NCBI GenBank assembly: GCA_949752745.1
Contig: OX457032.1
Span: 13,093,543 to 13,157,542 of the forward strand
Direction of reading: 5' to 3'
DNA length: 64,000 bases
Source of the DNA: Protula sp. h YS-2021
Lineage: Eukaryota; Annelida; Polychaeta; Sabellida; Serpulidae
Positions 44,896 through 56,830 of this stretch are shown here, piece by piece. The notes beneath the pieces are model-generated. The model saw nothing but the letters and a program-made list of their open reading frames with translations. It had not been told where the DNA came from and searched no databases. A program made the position numbers and the translations under genes. Every line of letters starts with the position of its first letter. Positions within the stretch are counted from its first letter, which is position 1.

Positions 44896-47800
44896 TCACC
44901 AGCGTCTGTACCCACGCCCACCGCCTCCGCCACCCCGACCGCGCCCACCGCGTCCACCACGACCGCGTCCCCCGCGCCAGCTCGCTACAAAAAACACGAA
45001 AGAAAAAACACAAACTCTTAGTAAATCTACATAATAATCAACGGGTCGTTTTCTCAACTCCAAGATCGAAGCATGGAAGTAAATAGCATAAATAACTACG
45101 AAAGCCAACGTCACATCAAAACCTTAAATACAAGCCACATAAATTAACAGAAGACTTACACACATGGATCAACCTGTTACTTAACAAATAAGCATCTATA
45201 GGTCTTTATCTGAGCATATATTGAATCAACCTCCCCATAAGGACTATTACTGGAACAGTCCTTACTTGGAAAGTCACCAGCCCTTTCGGAGAATTTACCC
45301 TGGGGTGGGCGATACGTGGCCTGGTCCTGTTTGTGTACTTTCTTCCCCGTGCCGTTATCGAACGTAATCGGGGTCACGTTGCTCCTCTTCTGCCTACAAC
45401 AAAGAAACAGCTAGTCTCCTGCCCGGCTCTGACGCACTCTATACCCGACTCTGACACTCTATACCCGGCCCTGACGCACTCTATACCCGGCTCTGACACC
45501 CTATACTCGGCCCTGACACACTCTGTACCCGGCTCTGACACCCTATACCCGACTCATGACAAACTCTGTACCCGGCCCTGACACACTCTATACCCGACTC
45601 TGACACTCTATGCCCGGCTCTGACACACTCTATACTCCCACACTCATACACGACACCTATTTTGTCTTTTTACTGATTTAATTTTTAGCGATCATTCAGC
45701 TATATTCCGTATTATCGCTCAGCCAGTTTTATAACCATGCCCTTTCCCACATGTGTTTCATTTCTCATTTTTTAAGCCCGATCCGGATCAGAACTCGCTT
45801 ACCCTGGAGAAACAGCTGTAGCTGCAGCTGTCGGGGTTGTTGGTCTCTAAAACATACATTCTTTTTTTTTTTCATTTACTGGCGTTACTGTTAGACAGGC
45901 AACATTACTCACAACATTGATTTCATTAAGTTTCATGTGAACTTAAAATACACTGTAACTAAATATCGATGCATGTACATTGAACTGATTCTTGTCATTA
46001 ACGCCAAAAATCCTCATATTTTTTTTAATCAACCATACGATTTTTGCCAGAAACAGCCGCTACACGCATGGGCACTTACGACGGGTTTCCATGACAGCGT
46101 GATGGTAGCTTTGTACGATGGCGGGTTGTGGAAGAGATCCTTGATCAGCGTGTTGATGTTGTTGGTGGTCTTCAGCGCCACCACGCGGATCTTATTCTAA
46201 ACATAAACACACGTGGCGGTGAAACAGTGGCAAAACATATCGCAACGTCACAACCCCCCTCTCCCACCCCTCTCCCAACAAGTCACCACACAGATATGTC
46301 CGATCTGGAGCTTTCTGCGTCGTTCTCTCTCCGGACAAGGCACCACACACATTGTAGAATAAACCCTGGATCAGCAACCCCGAGATCTAGCGGCAAAAAA
46401 ACAATCACACTTGTCTGATCTACAGTATTTCATTCACGTAGATCAGAGACATCAAACCTACTTAATATCGACTTACTTCGTCTGTTTTGAGATCATCCCC
46501 CACTTTGCCCTGCAATGCCGCTCGCAGTTGTTTGATGTAGACTTGCACGCCACGAGCGAAATACTGCAGTCTTTAAAGGAAAAAAAAAAACGAGAGATTA
46601 TGAAGGTATAGTGCATTATGTGATGACGATTTTCAATATCATTTAGTCGTCAGAACGAAAGGATTTTTCCCCATTCGGTTTTTACTACATCAAAATCTTT
46701 ACACTTAAAACCACCTTACCCAAATATCTGAAAGGGAAATTTTTGTACAGGAAACATACAAGCATGATATTTTATCCTTTGTAAATCTGACGGTGTTTCT
46801 AATTATGATATTACTAAGTACGATCACTGAGGACATTTACGAACCTGGTTCTGAAATCCTTGAGACGTTCAGCGTGATCTTCGTTTGTGAGCACGGTCGG
46901 CGTCCTCCTGCCCAGCTCGTGGAATGCATACATCAAACACTCAACATAGGAGAACTTGAAATCAGGCTCCACGCTCTCCACGCTCTCCGCGTCAGCTGGT
47001 GGAAGTGGCATGTACTCCTGCGCAAACACGCGCAACGCTCACGGCGTTAAATAAATCCTCAGTTTTTTTCCTTATAAGTGAAATTACACTGATTCTCTCT
47101 TTGGGTAGTAACTACATAACACTTCATCTCATAAAAGCTGCAATAATTAACACTTGACAAGCCTTTGGCTTGCAAGAGTTATATGAATTTGTGCGAGCAA
47201 AATTCGTCCTTTTTTTTTTCTTCTTGACACTTTTTCCGATTTTTTGTGTCTTCTTCTCTGACACTATGGGCCCTACGACCATGAAACTTGGGACTTATGA
47301 AGAACTTGATCTGAACATGTGCATGTCACTTTTTATTTTCGTCTTTGATTTCGTTTTCTTTGTTAAAACGCCATGTGAAAAGAGTGTATTTTTTGCAAGT
47401 AAATGCGTAGTATTTAATGCACAACACATAATATAGTTGCTGAGCTTTGTGCGAGCTCTCACTGCACAAATAGATAACACTGCCTGGTCAGTCAATAAAA
47501 CCTCAAGTCAACAAAAGCCAAACACTACTCAGCTTATAAGACGTATTCAAGCTGTGTTGTTTGCAATATATTATTCAAGAAATAACCCACTGAAGGAAGT
47601 ATTTTTGCGTTTTAATTTTTGTCAAGTGTTTAACATTTCGCTAGCGGAATGAGCTTCTAGTTTTAACCTGCTCTTCATTATACCAGCGAACAAGATAGAC
47701 TTAACTGCGTTTTTCACAATTTATTCCACTAGAAAACTTTAAAAAAAGTTTCACACACAGTCCTCCAAAGCAAGTACCATTGAAAAATAATCCTCAAGGC

Positions 47801-50800
47801 TTTTTCAAAGAAAGACAGTTCTAAAGAGAATAAAGTATGAATTCGATTGACGTAATGCGTTCTTACGATCAGCTTGTTGAACACGCGCTCCACTCTCTCC
47901 TCCGTGATGCTGCCACAGAAGCTGCTCAGCTCTGCGAACAGCTTGAGCAGATCCAGATGGATGTCTCCCTCCTCGCTGTTCTGGATGCTCTCCATCACCG
48001 GCAGCACGTGGTCGCACATATAGACGACAAACCTGTCCGAGTGGACGTTCTTCTGCAGAGCAATGACCGTCGTTATATCCCATATGTCGTTATTACACAT
48101 ATGTCGTTATATTTCATATGTCGTTATTACCGATACTTCTAATTAGCAAAAACCTAATTTGGACCACAAGGTTATGTCGTTTTCAGGCTTCCTAGACAAT
48201 TAGGCCATAAAACAAATTAGGCCACTATACGAGACAATTAGGACTCGAGACGATTAGGCCAAAGACGTTTAGGACCAGGTCAATAAGCCCACGGTTTCCA
48301 ATTTTATAACTTTTGTTTTTTAATCTTTTAACTTTCACTACGCCGTGGTCTTAATTTTACAATAGATTTTTCATATTTTTTTACACTTTTCTCGAATAAA
48401 AAAACGTTTGATAAACCCGAAAGTACTTTGAAAATTTACTTTATTAAAATGTCAATGTTTTGCCGATTTCACACACCACAATCTGAACATGATGCATACA
48501 TATAAACATTTATAATCTGACAATTGACAGATTGAGCACATTTGATTTCATAAATTTTGTTCTTAGAATACTCAGAAAAATCTGATGTCCTCCGGAGGAT
48601 GTCGATTGCAACTCAGAATATAATTGCAATGAAACGAACTTGTGATTCAGCCTTGAAAAAATATTACAGTTCTTTTTATGTTGCACTTCATAAGCCAAGA
48701 GAGGAGTTCAATGATCCTTTCATTGGTAGCAATTGTAATCAATCGAATCTTTGCTTAAAAGTTTGAAGAACGCTTCTAACGTTTTTATGTTAGTAAAAAC
48801 TTTTGCTTTTTGAAAAAAAAATAAAAATAAATCGGTGCTGAAGAAAAAATTACCCGAATACGGTGTGTACATCCCCCAGAATACAAATTAATCGAATATG
48901 GCGTGTAAAATTTCGAGGCCTAATCGTCCAATTTGTAGGCCTAATTGTCTCTGTTTCTGCTGTGGCCTAATGTGTTTTGTGGCCTAATCGCCCAGGTACC
49001 GTTTTCAGGGTTATTTCGCCACAACTGAAGTTCATTCATAATAACGAGTGTATTACTATTTAACTATTCCTCTTTTTATTACTATCATGGCAATATCATG
49101 AAAATGTGACTTCAAATGTATTAAAGCGTGTTACTTTCTTCAAAATATTTTACTTCCGGAATAAGAAGGTGACTTACGGAAAAGTACGGCAAAGCCTGTC
49201 TGAAACACTGCAGCAGTCTGTCCACATTATCCGGATCCGACGCCTGCAGGACGGGAAAAGTACAAGAAAACATTCATGTATACATTCATGTAACTTATTT
49301 CGAATAGATAAAAGACCATAAATTATTTCGAACTCGGTGAAAACACAACGGTAAAGAGCTACAAGCGACAGCCACTTGTGGAATAGAATAAAAGATCTAT
49401 TACTTGTTGGTCACTTCATATAAAAGCAATTTATTTGCACTTAAAAAAAAAACAGAATAATGGGGAAGTTGTTACTTCAAATTCTTTGTCCATCTCTGAC
49501 TGCTCCGCTACGATCTCGATGAGTTGGGTTCGGCCCTGCATCGTCTGCATGTGCTTGAGACCCGAGAGCAGCTTCATGAAGATCACAAACTCATCTCCTG
49601 TACAGTCTTGTAGAACCTGCATGTGGGAGTTGGCATGAAGGCAGGGATTAGGGGGAGGAGGGGAGGGGGAAGCGAAAAAAAATGACCAGAAGAGGAGTGT
49701 TTATTTTTCAAATGATAACCACGCTTGACTATAGAACCAGCTGTTGTTGCGTGTTGTAATGGCCCACAACTCGCGTGAGCAACCTTCCAGGGTATTTTTT
49801 TTTTGCCCAATGCACCTCTACATATGAAACTTCCAAGTTTTCAAATTTGTCCCAGGAATAGGACTTTGAAACAACCATGAAAACTTTATTGCCCTTTCGT
49901 TGACTGTGTTCTTGAGATAGTTACAACTAATAATAAGAAGTGTTCCTGTGTACATCAAACACTGGCTTGAAAAATTGTTCTAAAAATAAATCTGTACAAA
50001 AAAAAAAAAAAAAAAAAAAAAGAATTCTTTTTCAAAACACGATAACCCACCTTCTTTGTTTCTTCAACGAAATAGATTTCCATGTCCGAGTTCCACACCT
50101 CCTCCGGCACGTTCTTCAGCTTCACCGCCATGAACTTGACGGCTTTCTCCCGTATGACGTCATCACCGGATAAGATCTGCGAGAAAAGCCCGCTCAACGC
50201 CCCTGCAAAACATAGCCAAAAAATGTATGCATGGCTTTTTTGTGGGGGGGGGGGGCGGGGAAGGGGGGTGGTATACTTCCTAAGCCTGAAATAAAACAAG
50301 TTCTAAGTAAAGCACAACTTTTTAATCTTTCAACAGCATTTTACTCGGCCATATTTAACCAACAGAATTGCAAGCGCACTAAAACACTAGCTGTTCATTT
50401 CTTCTACCCACGACTTCGCCACGCACCTTTGGGATCCAGCTCGAGGAGATGCACCAGCGCCACCTGCACCATGCTCAGCTCAGTGGCGTCCTCTGTCTGC
50501 AGTAACTGCACCAGCACGTCGGCAACCTTCGACAGGTGCTCCTTGTCGGCCTTACACACCGACGGCAGGTCCTTGATTGCTTGCTTGCGTATCTGGTAAA
50601 ACGGCAATGGTCCAGAACCACAATTCAAAACGTTGCTCACAGATCTTAACTTTTTTTCCTTTTATTGGGGGGGGGGGGGGGGGAGGAGAAGAAATTTGTA
50701 GTTGGTGCACGAAATGATGAATCATAACCGTCACCTCCAACCGGTGACGTTAAACACCTTTGCTATACCAACTTTGAGCTACTAAAACTGAGAGAAAAAT

Positions 50801-53800
50801 GTCAAAACAATTATACTGAAGTGTTTTATTTATTTTTTTTTTTTGGGTCGTATGGTGTCACTTACATTGACGTCATCGTCTTCGCAAAGATCAAACAATG
50901 CGTCAATGGCCCTCTCCGCCAGGCCTGGAAAATACTTGAAAAAGCGGGCTATAAACTGTGATGCTAGTCGCTTCGCATTAGCTTCTCCCTTCACGCCAGA
51001 AATGATAACATTGAACGCATCCTCGTGCTGTAAAACAAAATAAATAAAAAAGTGGCAAATTCACTGGGGGTAAATTACAAACATATAATAAGGAAAAGGC
51101 AACACAATTCAAATATTTTTTATTACGAGAACATTCAAACTGAACAGAACATCGTACTGCTCACGTCAAGGTTGGGTTTTTGCCTGGCAAAAGAGTAATT
51201 GTGCCGGGACAGAGGCATAAACCAGTGAACAAAATCTAACCAAAAAACGGGGTTTTCTGACAAAAACTAAAAAATGTACTTAACTTCGTATTATTTAAGA
51301 TAAGAATTCAGAAGCAAATAAGAAACCAGATATTTTCCGGTTGGCTATTCCAGAATAGACTACCGAATAATATGGTGTTACTTTCAACTTTGCATTTTAT
51401 TAGGGCGTTACAGACATGAATATCAGGTAAACAAATATCACAAGGCCATTTTCATACGTGCCAAGAAGGAAAAAGTACATAAAACATATACATATGTACA
51501 ATTTTTCACAAATTTCACAATGTGTCGTGCCTTCATTCCTAGTAATCCAGTTCAGTCTTCCCTCTTAACATTCTATTGCAGAATACTTATTGTGATGGCT
51601 AAGTGATTCCTAAACGATTTCAAACCTTGTATGAATGGCACCCAAATTCGAAAATACTCTCTTTTTTTTTTGAAATGACGTGATCACATTACTTACACTT
51701 TGCAAGTGTTTTTTTTTTTTTTTTTTTGTTTGTTTGTTTGTCATCCTGCTTTATTTCAGTAAAATAAATCCATATTGAATCCTGTGGTCTATCACTTTTA
51801 TACATTTTTGCAGTCTCAAAATCACAAGTTATGTTTCAATGCCACCATTTAATATGTAACTGAGCAATGATCCTCATTAATTTCGTCAAAAAGATCTGGA
51901 AGAACCCTTTATCATTCTTCAATGCCCTTTCAAATCCTGTTGAATACATTAGATCAGCATGAGTACATCCGATAAGTAAGAGAAACGGGTCTGGTGTGTT
52001 TTTTACGTAAACAGGGAAAGACCAAATGCAAATACAAGGCCCCTGTGGCTATCATTACCGGTTATTAGCTTAGCTTCATCCAGGGGGAGTGCACCTACGT
52101 ACCAACTGGTTACCACGACTTTTTAAAACAGCCCCCTAAACACGGAGTGCTAATTTTGAAATAATACCCCCCCCCTACCCTTTTTTTTAACCAAATGCTA
52201 AGTGAAATTCCGAAACACTCTCCCTTTTTGTAGGAAAGGACGACTACTGAATGAAAAATACCCCCCCCCCTCTCCCATTTAAAAAAAAAAAAATGGCACG
52301 CCGCGAGGGCAGCGCCTGGCCTCAAAATTACCCCGCGTAATTAAGATACCACTGGATGCATGGATAACTACAATACTTCCAGGAAATATCTGGCATAATA
52401 ACGCCATAAAAAGGCTACTTGAAATCTTTTGTAAAAGGGGATAATAGTTTTTGCGGCGTTCACAAGTATTTTTGACGGATTGTAAAAACCTGATAAACAA
52501 GTAAGTATTTGTGAAACACAAGCAGGCCCCAACCGCCCCCCCCCCCCCAAATTCATAGGGGTATAAAGCGATGACGGACAGACGGACGGACACCCCAAAC
52601 ATATAGGCCTCAATCCGAAGGGTTAGGGCCTTAAAACCATGGTAAATCCGCCCATGGCAAAAGTAAGCTACCAACAAGCTAAAGTTACAAAATGGTCTAT
52701 TAGTTGCAGAAGATCACCATGGCCTATAATGGTTTGCCTATAAATCTGTAATAACCTGCGTAAAATGTTCTCATATTAAAAACACACACACACACACACA
52801 TTTTCAGTTTTACTATTCCCATTTGATGAGTCTTTCCTTGTATTCTTGGAAAATTATAAAACCATTACTCGAGCATTTAAAACTTTTTTGTTTGGGTTGT
52901 CCGGTTCAACCGGTTTCTTTTCTTTTTCTTTTTGAGACACTTTTTTTTAGCTACCGTTCAATATGACATTTTTATAATGGGATTCTAGCACCAAAAGAGC
53001 CTAATATCTATTTCAAATTGATGTTTTTCTCCGTTTACGTTCAAAGTTGCTAAATTTCCCTCTTTCTATTACGTGAAAATGTGACAGAAAATTTTGCAAT
53101 TATCCACCAGAAAATTCTAAATTTATATTCCAAAAGGCATGGAAGAAATTAATGGTGAAATATTGTGGACGTACAGAACAAATTTATCTATCAATTCATC
53201 TATTCTCTCTCATCCATCAACTATTTTTAGTATAGTTGGTGTATTTTGCAGATAATCAATACCCCTTTATGTACATTTTTGGAGGCTTAATTTGGTCACA
53301 TGAAATTTAAGCCCAGAAAACGTAAACAAACATTTGGCAAGTGTATAGGGAAGCCTATTTTTCTATAATTTAACGAAGAAACAAGTATTTGTGAAACACA
53401 AGCAGGCCCCAACCGCCCCCCCCCCCAAATTCATAGGGGTATAAAGCGATGACGGACAGACGGACAGACAGACACCCAAACTTATAGGCCCCAATCCGAA
53501 GGGTTGGGGTCTAATAATAGATACGAAGCCCATTGAAAATTGTGCCTCTGTCGCAGAAAAGGACATATTGTGCAAGAACTTTCAGTAACTGTTTGAATAA
53601 CAGAGATAGGTTTACCGGATTCGTGTCTTAAACCTATGAAGTTGACCCCTGTTAGCGGAACAGTGGAAGACTTTAGTAGCTCTGACAGAGAGATATACCG
53701 AGTAAGTGTCAGGAAGGGCTGACTCTGGGCTAATGCTGAATTACAAAGGTTTGTCTCACAAGCCCAATCACACTTTGGGCGTCCGAATAAAATGCACAAG

Positions 53801-54336
53801 AATTTTGAATTTCGACTGCGAGAGAACCGGGTAAAAAAAATGAAAGAGTTGATAGAAAAATATAGAAGAAACCTCGCAAAAACAGCTCATACTTGCAACA
53901 TAAAAGAAACTGAAGCTATTTGTTAAAACTTTTAATAAATTTTTAAAATAGAACATGGGTTGTTATAAACCTGACTGCTCTTTGGTGCGCGCTGTCTCTT
54001 TTTTTTTCATTTTACCCGGTTATTTTTATTCGAAACACAGAATTTTTGCGCATTTTTATTGGGAACGCCCAAAGCGTGATTTGGCTTATCATGGAAATCA
54101 GTAAACTGTTTTATTTCATTGTTTAACACGATGCGGTGGTATCTAGGTCAGCATACTGTGTTTTTACCCCGGATTCAGCCGCACGTCGAACCGAACCATT
54201 GCAAGCGTAACTTGGAAACGGCATTGTAGCAGGTGTATGAGCGATAAATTGAGGAACAAAGACTTACTTCTCCTGCAGAATCTTTAGCATCAGCAAGAAT
54301 ACCAAAATGTTTGTACAGTTCTTCCACTGATGCCAT
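44896..54336 (-). CDS. API5: Apoptosis inhibitor 5, complete 13-exon gene
   Basis: Exons on the minus strand, first to last: 54268-54336, 50866-51027, 50427-50592, 50051-50202, 49476-49616, 49178-49243, 47867-48052, 46845-47017, 46477-46570, 46080-46196, 45803-45846, 45266-45393 and 44896-44984. All junctions are GT..AG, phases agree, and the total is 528 aa, close to the vertebrate protein (about 524). API5 (AAC-11) is a nuclear helical-repeat (HEAT/ARM-like) scaffold that blocks Acinus-linked apoptosis and promotes cell survival. The order of conserved segments is: the start MASVEELYKHFGILADA, GVKGEANAKRLASQFI, LFDLCEDDDVN, QILSGDDVIREKAVKF, FVIFMKLLSGLKHMQT, ELSSFCG, EYMPLPPADAES, FSYVECLMYAFHELGRR, the leucine-heptad region LQYFARGVQVYIKQLRAAL, LSWKPV, then a basic linker and a Gly-Arg tail ending GYRRW (human ends in a similar RGG tail). 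No frame-shift or stop was found. Confidence 0.96.
45415..45645 (+). repeat. Minisatellite in API5 intron 11 (about 20-24-bp unit)
   Basis: CACTCTATACCCGGCTCTGA and variants repeat about 10 times, beginning roughly 20 bp intronic of the exon 12 acceptor. The unit does not resemble exon sequence. Confidence 0.85.
48187..49000. mobile_element. hAT-like MITE (0.8 kb) in API5 intron 6
   Basis: Both ends are inverted and contain several TTAGGCC motifs (for example GACAATTAGGCCATAAAAC on the left; its inverse on the right). A perfect 8-bp direct repeat GTTTTCAG flanks it at 48179-48186 and 49001-49008. It is the same plan as the 31633-33052 element but with unrelated sequence: hAT-type duplication, short motif arrays near both ends, and no transposase. 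Confidence 0.8.
51028..54267. repeat. API5 intron 1 with a dispersed two-copy repeat
   Basis: A segment of about 140 bp (GTATTTGTGAAACACAAGCA, poly-C, ATTCATAGGGGTATAAAGCG, then GACGGACAGACGGAC and AATCCGAAGGGTT) occurs at about 52502-52635 and again, same orientation, at about 53384-53515. Such poly-C plus GACGGACA text is probably a dispersed element. A (CA)n run lies near 52783-52800. No exon is seen. Confidence 0.6.
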
Positions 54337-54439
54337 TATTACAAAAATCGTTTGGTTACTTCCTCAAATGCTTTCAACTGTATGGTAAAAAGCGACCGGC
54401 CTCACCAAAGCGTTCAGTGGTGCTTTGAAGCTAGTAGCT

Positions 54440-56830
54440 ATTGAGCAAACAGATCTTTCCACGTTTCTGTTCCAAAAGATCGAACATTAGAGTAACAAAT
54501 GAAAATAATATAAAATCATTTAAGTATGAATTAAAGTGCTATAAATGGTCTTGTTTCTATAGAACATGTGATATTAACGAAGCATACAATTTTTTTATTG
54601 CTGAGATTAAACGGTTATATGATAAGAATTGTCCTCTGAAAAAAGTTTGTATAAATAATAAAAGGCCTCATAAGCCGTGGATAACGAAGGGTTTAAAAAA
54701 ATGTGTACATAAAAAAGAGAAACTACAGTCACGTGGTCACATGTAATACAGTCATACATTAGAGAAAAAAACATCTCCAATATTAAACAAAAGTGGCGTA
54801 CATTAAATAAAGCAATTAATAAGATAAAATCAGGTACTTCCTTACCAGATAAATTTGTAGACACCAAGGGCTGTAACGTAGCAGATCGTAAAGAAGTTGC
54901 AAACAATTTTAATTCTTTCTATGTTGATGTCGGACCCAAATTAGCTGAAAATATTGAATCTGTGCTTTAAAAAAGCATTTATGAATTCCTTAATTCTTCT
55001 AATATTAATTCTATGTTTATGTCAGCGGTCGAAGAGTCTGAAATAATTAGTATAGTCAATAAATTTAAGAACAAAACGTCTATGGATTGTGAAAACTTAG
55101 ATATGACGATTATTAAGCCGACTATTGAGTTTATTGCTAAATCTTTTGTATAATCGTAATCTTTCGTTTACCAGTGGGCTGTTTCCAGAGCAATTGCTAA
55201 AGTAGTGCCTTTGTTTAAGTCTGGTGACAAAGAATCCGTTAATAATTACCGGCCTGTATCACTTTTGCCCCAATTTTCTAAGATCCTTGAAAGATTATTT
55301 TATGTCAGATTAAACAGATTTATAAATATGAATAATTTATTAACAGAATGTCAGTAGGGTTTTAGAAATAATAGAGCTACCTCACTTGCTTTAGTCGAAT
55401 TGTTGGAAAAACTACAAATTCTTTACATAATAGATTGTCAACTGTTGGTGTTTTCATCGACCTAAAAAAAAGCCTTCGACACGATCAATCACAAATTACT
55501 GTAAAAACTTGAACATTATTGCATTAGGGATGTCGCATTAAATTGGATAAGAAGTTACTTGTATAATCGTCTTCAGTATTTAAAATTCAAAGATACAAAA
55601 TCCGAACAACTTCTGGTTAAATGCGGAGTACCCCAGGGCTCTATATTGGGTCCCCTTTTTTATACTTTATATTGATGACATATGTAATGTTTCAAATATG
55701 CTAATGTTTATTTTGTTTGTAGACAACACAAATTTCTTTTTCTCTGGTCGTGATATTGCTGTTTTGTGTAGCAAAATAAATGGTGAATTTGAAAAATTAA
55801 ATATTTGGTTTAAAGGTAACAAACTGTCACTTAAAGTCAAAAAGACCAATTATACGATTCTTTCAAATACTCCCACAAGTGTTACAACAAGTCCTGAGAT
55901 TAGCGGTTGTCGTATCGAACGAGTATATTTAACAAAATTTCTCGGGGTATTAATTGACAGTAAACATGCGTTGCGAGATCATGTATCATGTATCAGTCAA
56001 AAGGTATCTAAATTTTGTTCCATAACTTACAAGGCCAGTCACATTTTAAACGTAAGCGCTCTTCGTTCTTTATATTGTACTCTTTTCTTGCCTTATATCA
56101 CATACTGTTGCGAAATTTGGGGAGTTACAAGTAAATGTATCACGAATTCAATTGTTAAATTGCAAAAGAAAATAGTCAGAATAGTCTGTAAAGTTAGTAA
56201 ATATGCTCATAAAAACGACCTGTTCTTCAAATTATAAATGATCAAATTTTATGATTTTGTAGACTTAAAAATATTAATTATAATATACAAAGCCTACAGA
56301 GTCGCTCTGCCTTCAAATGTCCAAGTATTTTTTCATAGCAAAAGTTCCAAATACGATACTCGTGGGAAAAATCAGTTCAAAACTCAATATGCACGTATAA
56401 CTATAAAATCTAGATGTATAAGTATCTATGGTGTAAAATTGTTCAAAGGAATTTCCAATCACACCAGAAATGCTTCTAATTCAAATTCTTTTAAAATTAT
56501 GCACAAACAATTCGTGTTTGATAAATATCTGAATTTATAAATTTTTGTTCATTCTGAAATAGGGTGTCCTAAACCACTTTTTTCTTATTTGTTTCGACTT
56601 CTTGTAAACATTCACTATTCTATTGGTAAAATTTAGTTACTCTGTTGTTGTGACTTAATGTAAGTTAAGCAGGTGGATCAGGTCTACAAGTTTTTTAAAA
56701 ACTTTTTGGATTCACCTTTTCTTCATGCTGTTATTATTGGAATCTTGCAGTGTTGATTTGTATCAATTTGTACAAATACATGATGAATAAACAAATATAT
56801 ATCTATCTGTCTATCTCTCTAAAAGATCCC
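54440..56830 (+). mobile_element. 5'-truncated, decayed non-LTR retrotransposon
   Basis: A plus-strand LINE remnant lacking the endonuclease. Order: the linker region (54441-54746, RPHKPWITKGLKKC), RT start NNYRPVSLLPQFSKILERL (about 55236-55295), a FDTINHKLL block (about 55475), GVPQGSILGPLF (55625-55660), the active site as Phe-Val-Asp-Asn (55714-55725) instead of the usual F/Y-x-D-D, then the thumb region FLGVLIDSKHALRDHV to about 56540. At least three stops and several frame changes break it. A CTATCTATCT-like tail near 56800 may be its 3' end. It starts about 100 bp upstream of the API5 start codon, in the opposite direction. Confidence 0.85.

Noticed and set aside
47729..48100. 123-codon minus frame extending beyond API5 exon 7
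   Set aside because: Only 47867-48052 is exon; the rest is intron read-through past good splice sites.
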